15,682 bases of DNA from Nocardioidaceae bacterium (GTDB lineage: Bacteria; Actinomycetota; Actinomycetes; Propionibacteriales; Nocardioidaceae). Positions within the stretch are counted from its first letter, which is position 1. Every line of letters starts with the position of its first letter. Below, piece after piece: positions 15,501-15,682 of the stretch. The DNA lies in the NCBI GenBank assembly GCA_013696015.1, contig JACCZI010000009.1:1-15682 (forward strand). Direction: 5' to 3'. A model generated the notes under the pieces. The model ran no database searches. It saw only the letters and a list, made by a program, of their open reading frames with translations, and was not told the origin of the DNA. The translations under genes and the position numbers were made by a program.

Positions 15501-15511
15501 CGTGTCACGCG
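15494..15511. terminator. Palindrome between convergent genes, probable bidirectional terminator
   Basis: CGCGTGAC-GT-GTCACGCG is a perfect inverted repeat with 8 bp arms and a 2 bp centre (the loop in RNA would open to 4 nt). It covers the DUF3105 stop codon (15498-15500) and ends 4 bp before the stop of the opposite gene. A terminator for both genes fits its position. A regulator binding site is the alternative. There is no U-run. Confidence 0.5.
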
Positions 15512-15515
15512 GCCA

Positions 15516-15682
15516 TCAGCCGGCAGCAACCAGGGCTCCACACGGCACGGTGGTGCCCTCGCCCAGCTCGCAGCGGTCGCCGACCTCGGCGTCGTCCCCA
15601 ACAGCGCAGCCGCGCAGCACGACCTGCGACCCCACCCTGGCACCGGGTCCCAGGACGCTGCCGACCACCACCGCCCCGGGCC
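15516..15682 (-). CDS. Mannose-1-phosphate guanylyltransferase-like protein, C-terminal end (runs off the window)
   Basis: About 55 C-terminal residues are visible, ending at a TGA at 15518-15516. They show hexapeptide-type repeats (GSVLGPGARVGSQV, RGCAVGDDAEVGD, CELGEGTTVPCG), the left-handed beta-helix found at the C-terminus of NDP-sugar pyrophosphorylases such as the GDP-mannose-forming ManC/Rv3264c. The location after the fbiAB block, as in mycobacteria, favours a mannose-1-phosphate guanylyltransferase, which would make GDP-mannose from the ManB product. The catalytic N-terminal half is outside the window, so other nucleotidyltransferases of this fold remain possible. It converges with the DUF3105 gene, 15 bp apart. 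Confidence 0.75.
   Translation of the reverse strand, partial: PGAVVVGSVLGPGARVGSQVVLRGCAVGDDAEVGDRCELGEGTTVPCGALVAAG

Overview
The window is a high-GC chromosomal segment of an actinobacterium. GTG starts are common, and the marker genes mtrA-mtrB-lpqB, a WhiB2-type whiB, a DUF3499 gene, and fbiA/fbiB for coenzyme F420 are all present. The order matches, with changes, the Mycobacterium tuberculosis Rv3242c-Rv3264c region as I recall it. The genus cannot be named from the sequence; it does not look like Mycobacterium or Streptomyces, because tmk and manA are absent from their mycobacterial positions and FbiB has an unusual C-terminus. I see no mobile element, phage gene, CRISPR array, tRNA or rRNA. 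This is mostly core genome, with a few structural oddities.

Layout. (1) Positions 1-4702, all minus strand: mtrA (response regulator), mtrB (sensor kinase), lpqB (lipoprotein) and a comF-like gene cut by the window start, read as one likely operon. (2) Positions 4703-6630, minus: sahH (S-adenosylhomocysteine hydrolase), with a G-quadruplex-prone gap after it and a leader of about 255 bp in front that is rich in inverted repeats. (3) Positions 6631-10660, minus: a DUF3499 gene, manB (phosphomannomutase) fused in frame to a Trm112-like zinc-ribbon domain, a SIS-fold isomerase-like gene, and a cation diffusion facilitator (CDF) transporter. The first three belong to the mannose-activation neighbourhood; the CDF gene sits where manA lies in mycobacteria. 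(4) Positions 10661-12622: a plus-strand Rv3259-like 'metallopeptidase family' gene converging on minus-strand whiB2, then a minus-strand four-helix membrane protein with a long Pro/Gln/Trp-rich tail. (5) Positions 12703-15500, plus: fbiA and fbiB, overlapping by 4 bp, then a DUF3105 membrane-anchored protein. (6) Positions 15516-15682, minus: the C-terminal end of a mannose-1-phosphate guanylyltransferase-like protein.

How the genes fit together. MtrAB-LpqB links envelope status to cell division and wall metabolism. ManB, the SIS protein and the guanylyltransferase supply or handle mannose phosphates and GDP-mannose for envelope glycans. WhiB2 is a septation-linked iron-sulfur regulator. SahH clears the product inhibitor of methyltransferases, some of which use Trm112-type partners. 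FbiA/FbiB build F420. No clearly new defence or mobile system is visible. The points most worth checking are the manB-Trm112 fusion with a buried ribosome-binding site, the competing inverted repeats in the sahH leader, and the FbiB that lacks the nitroreductase domain.
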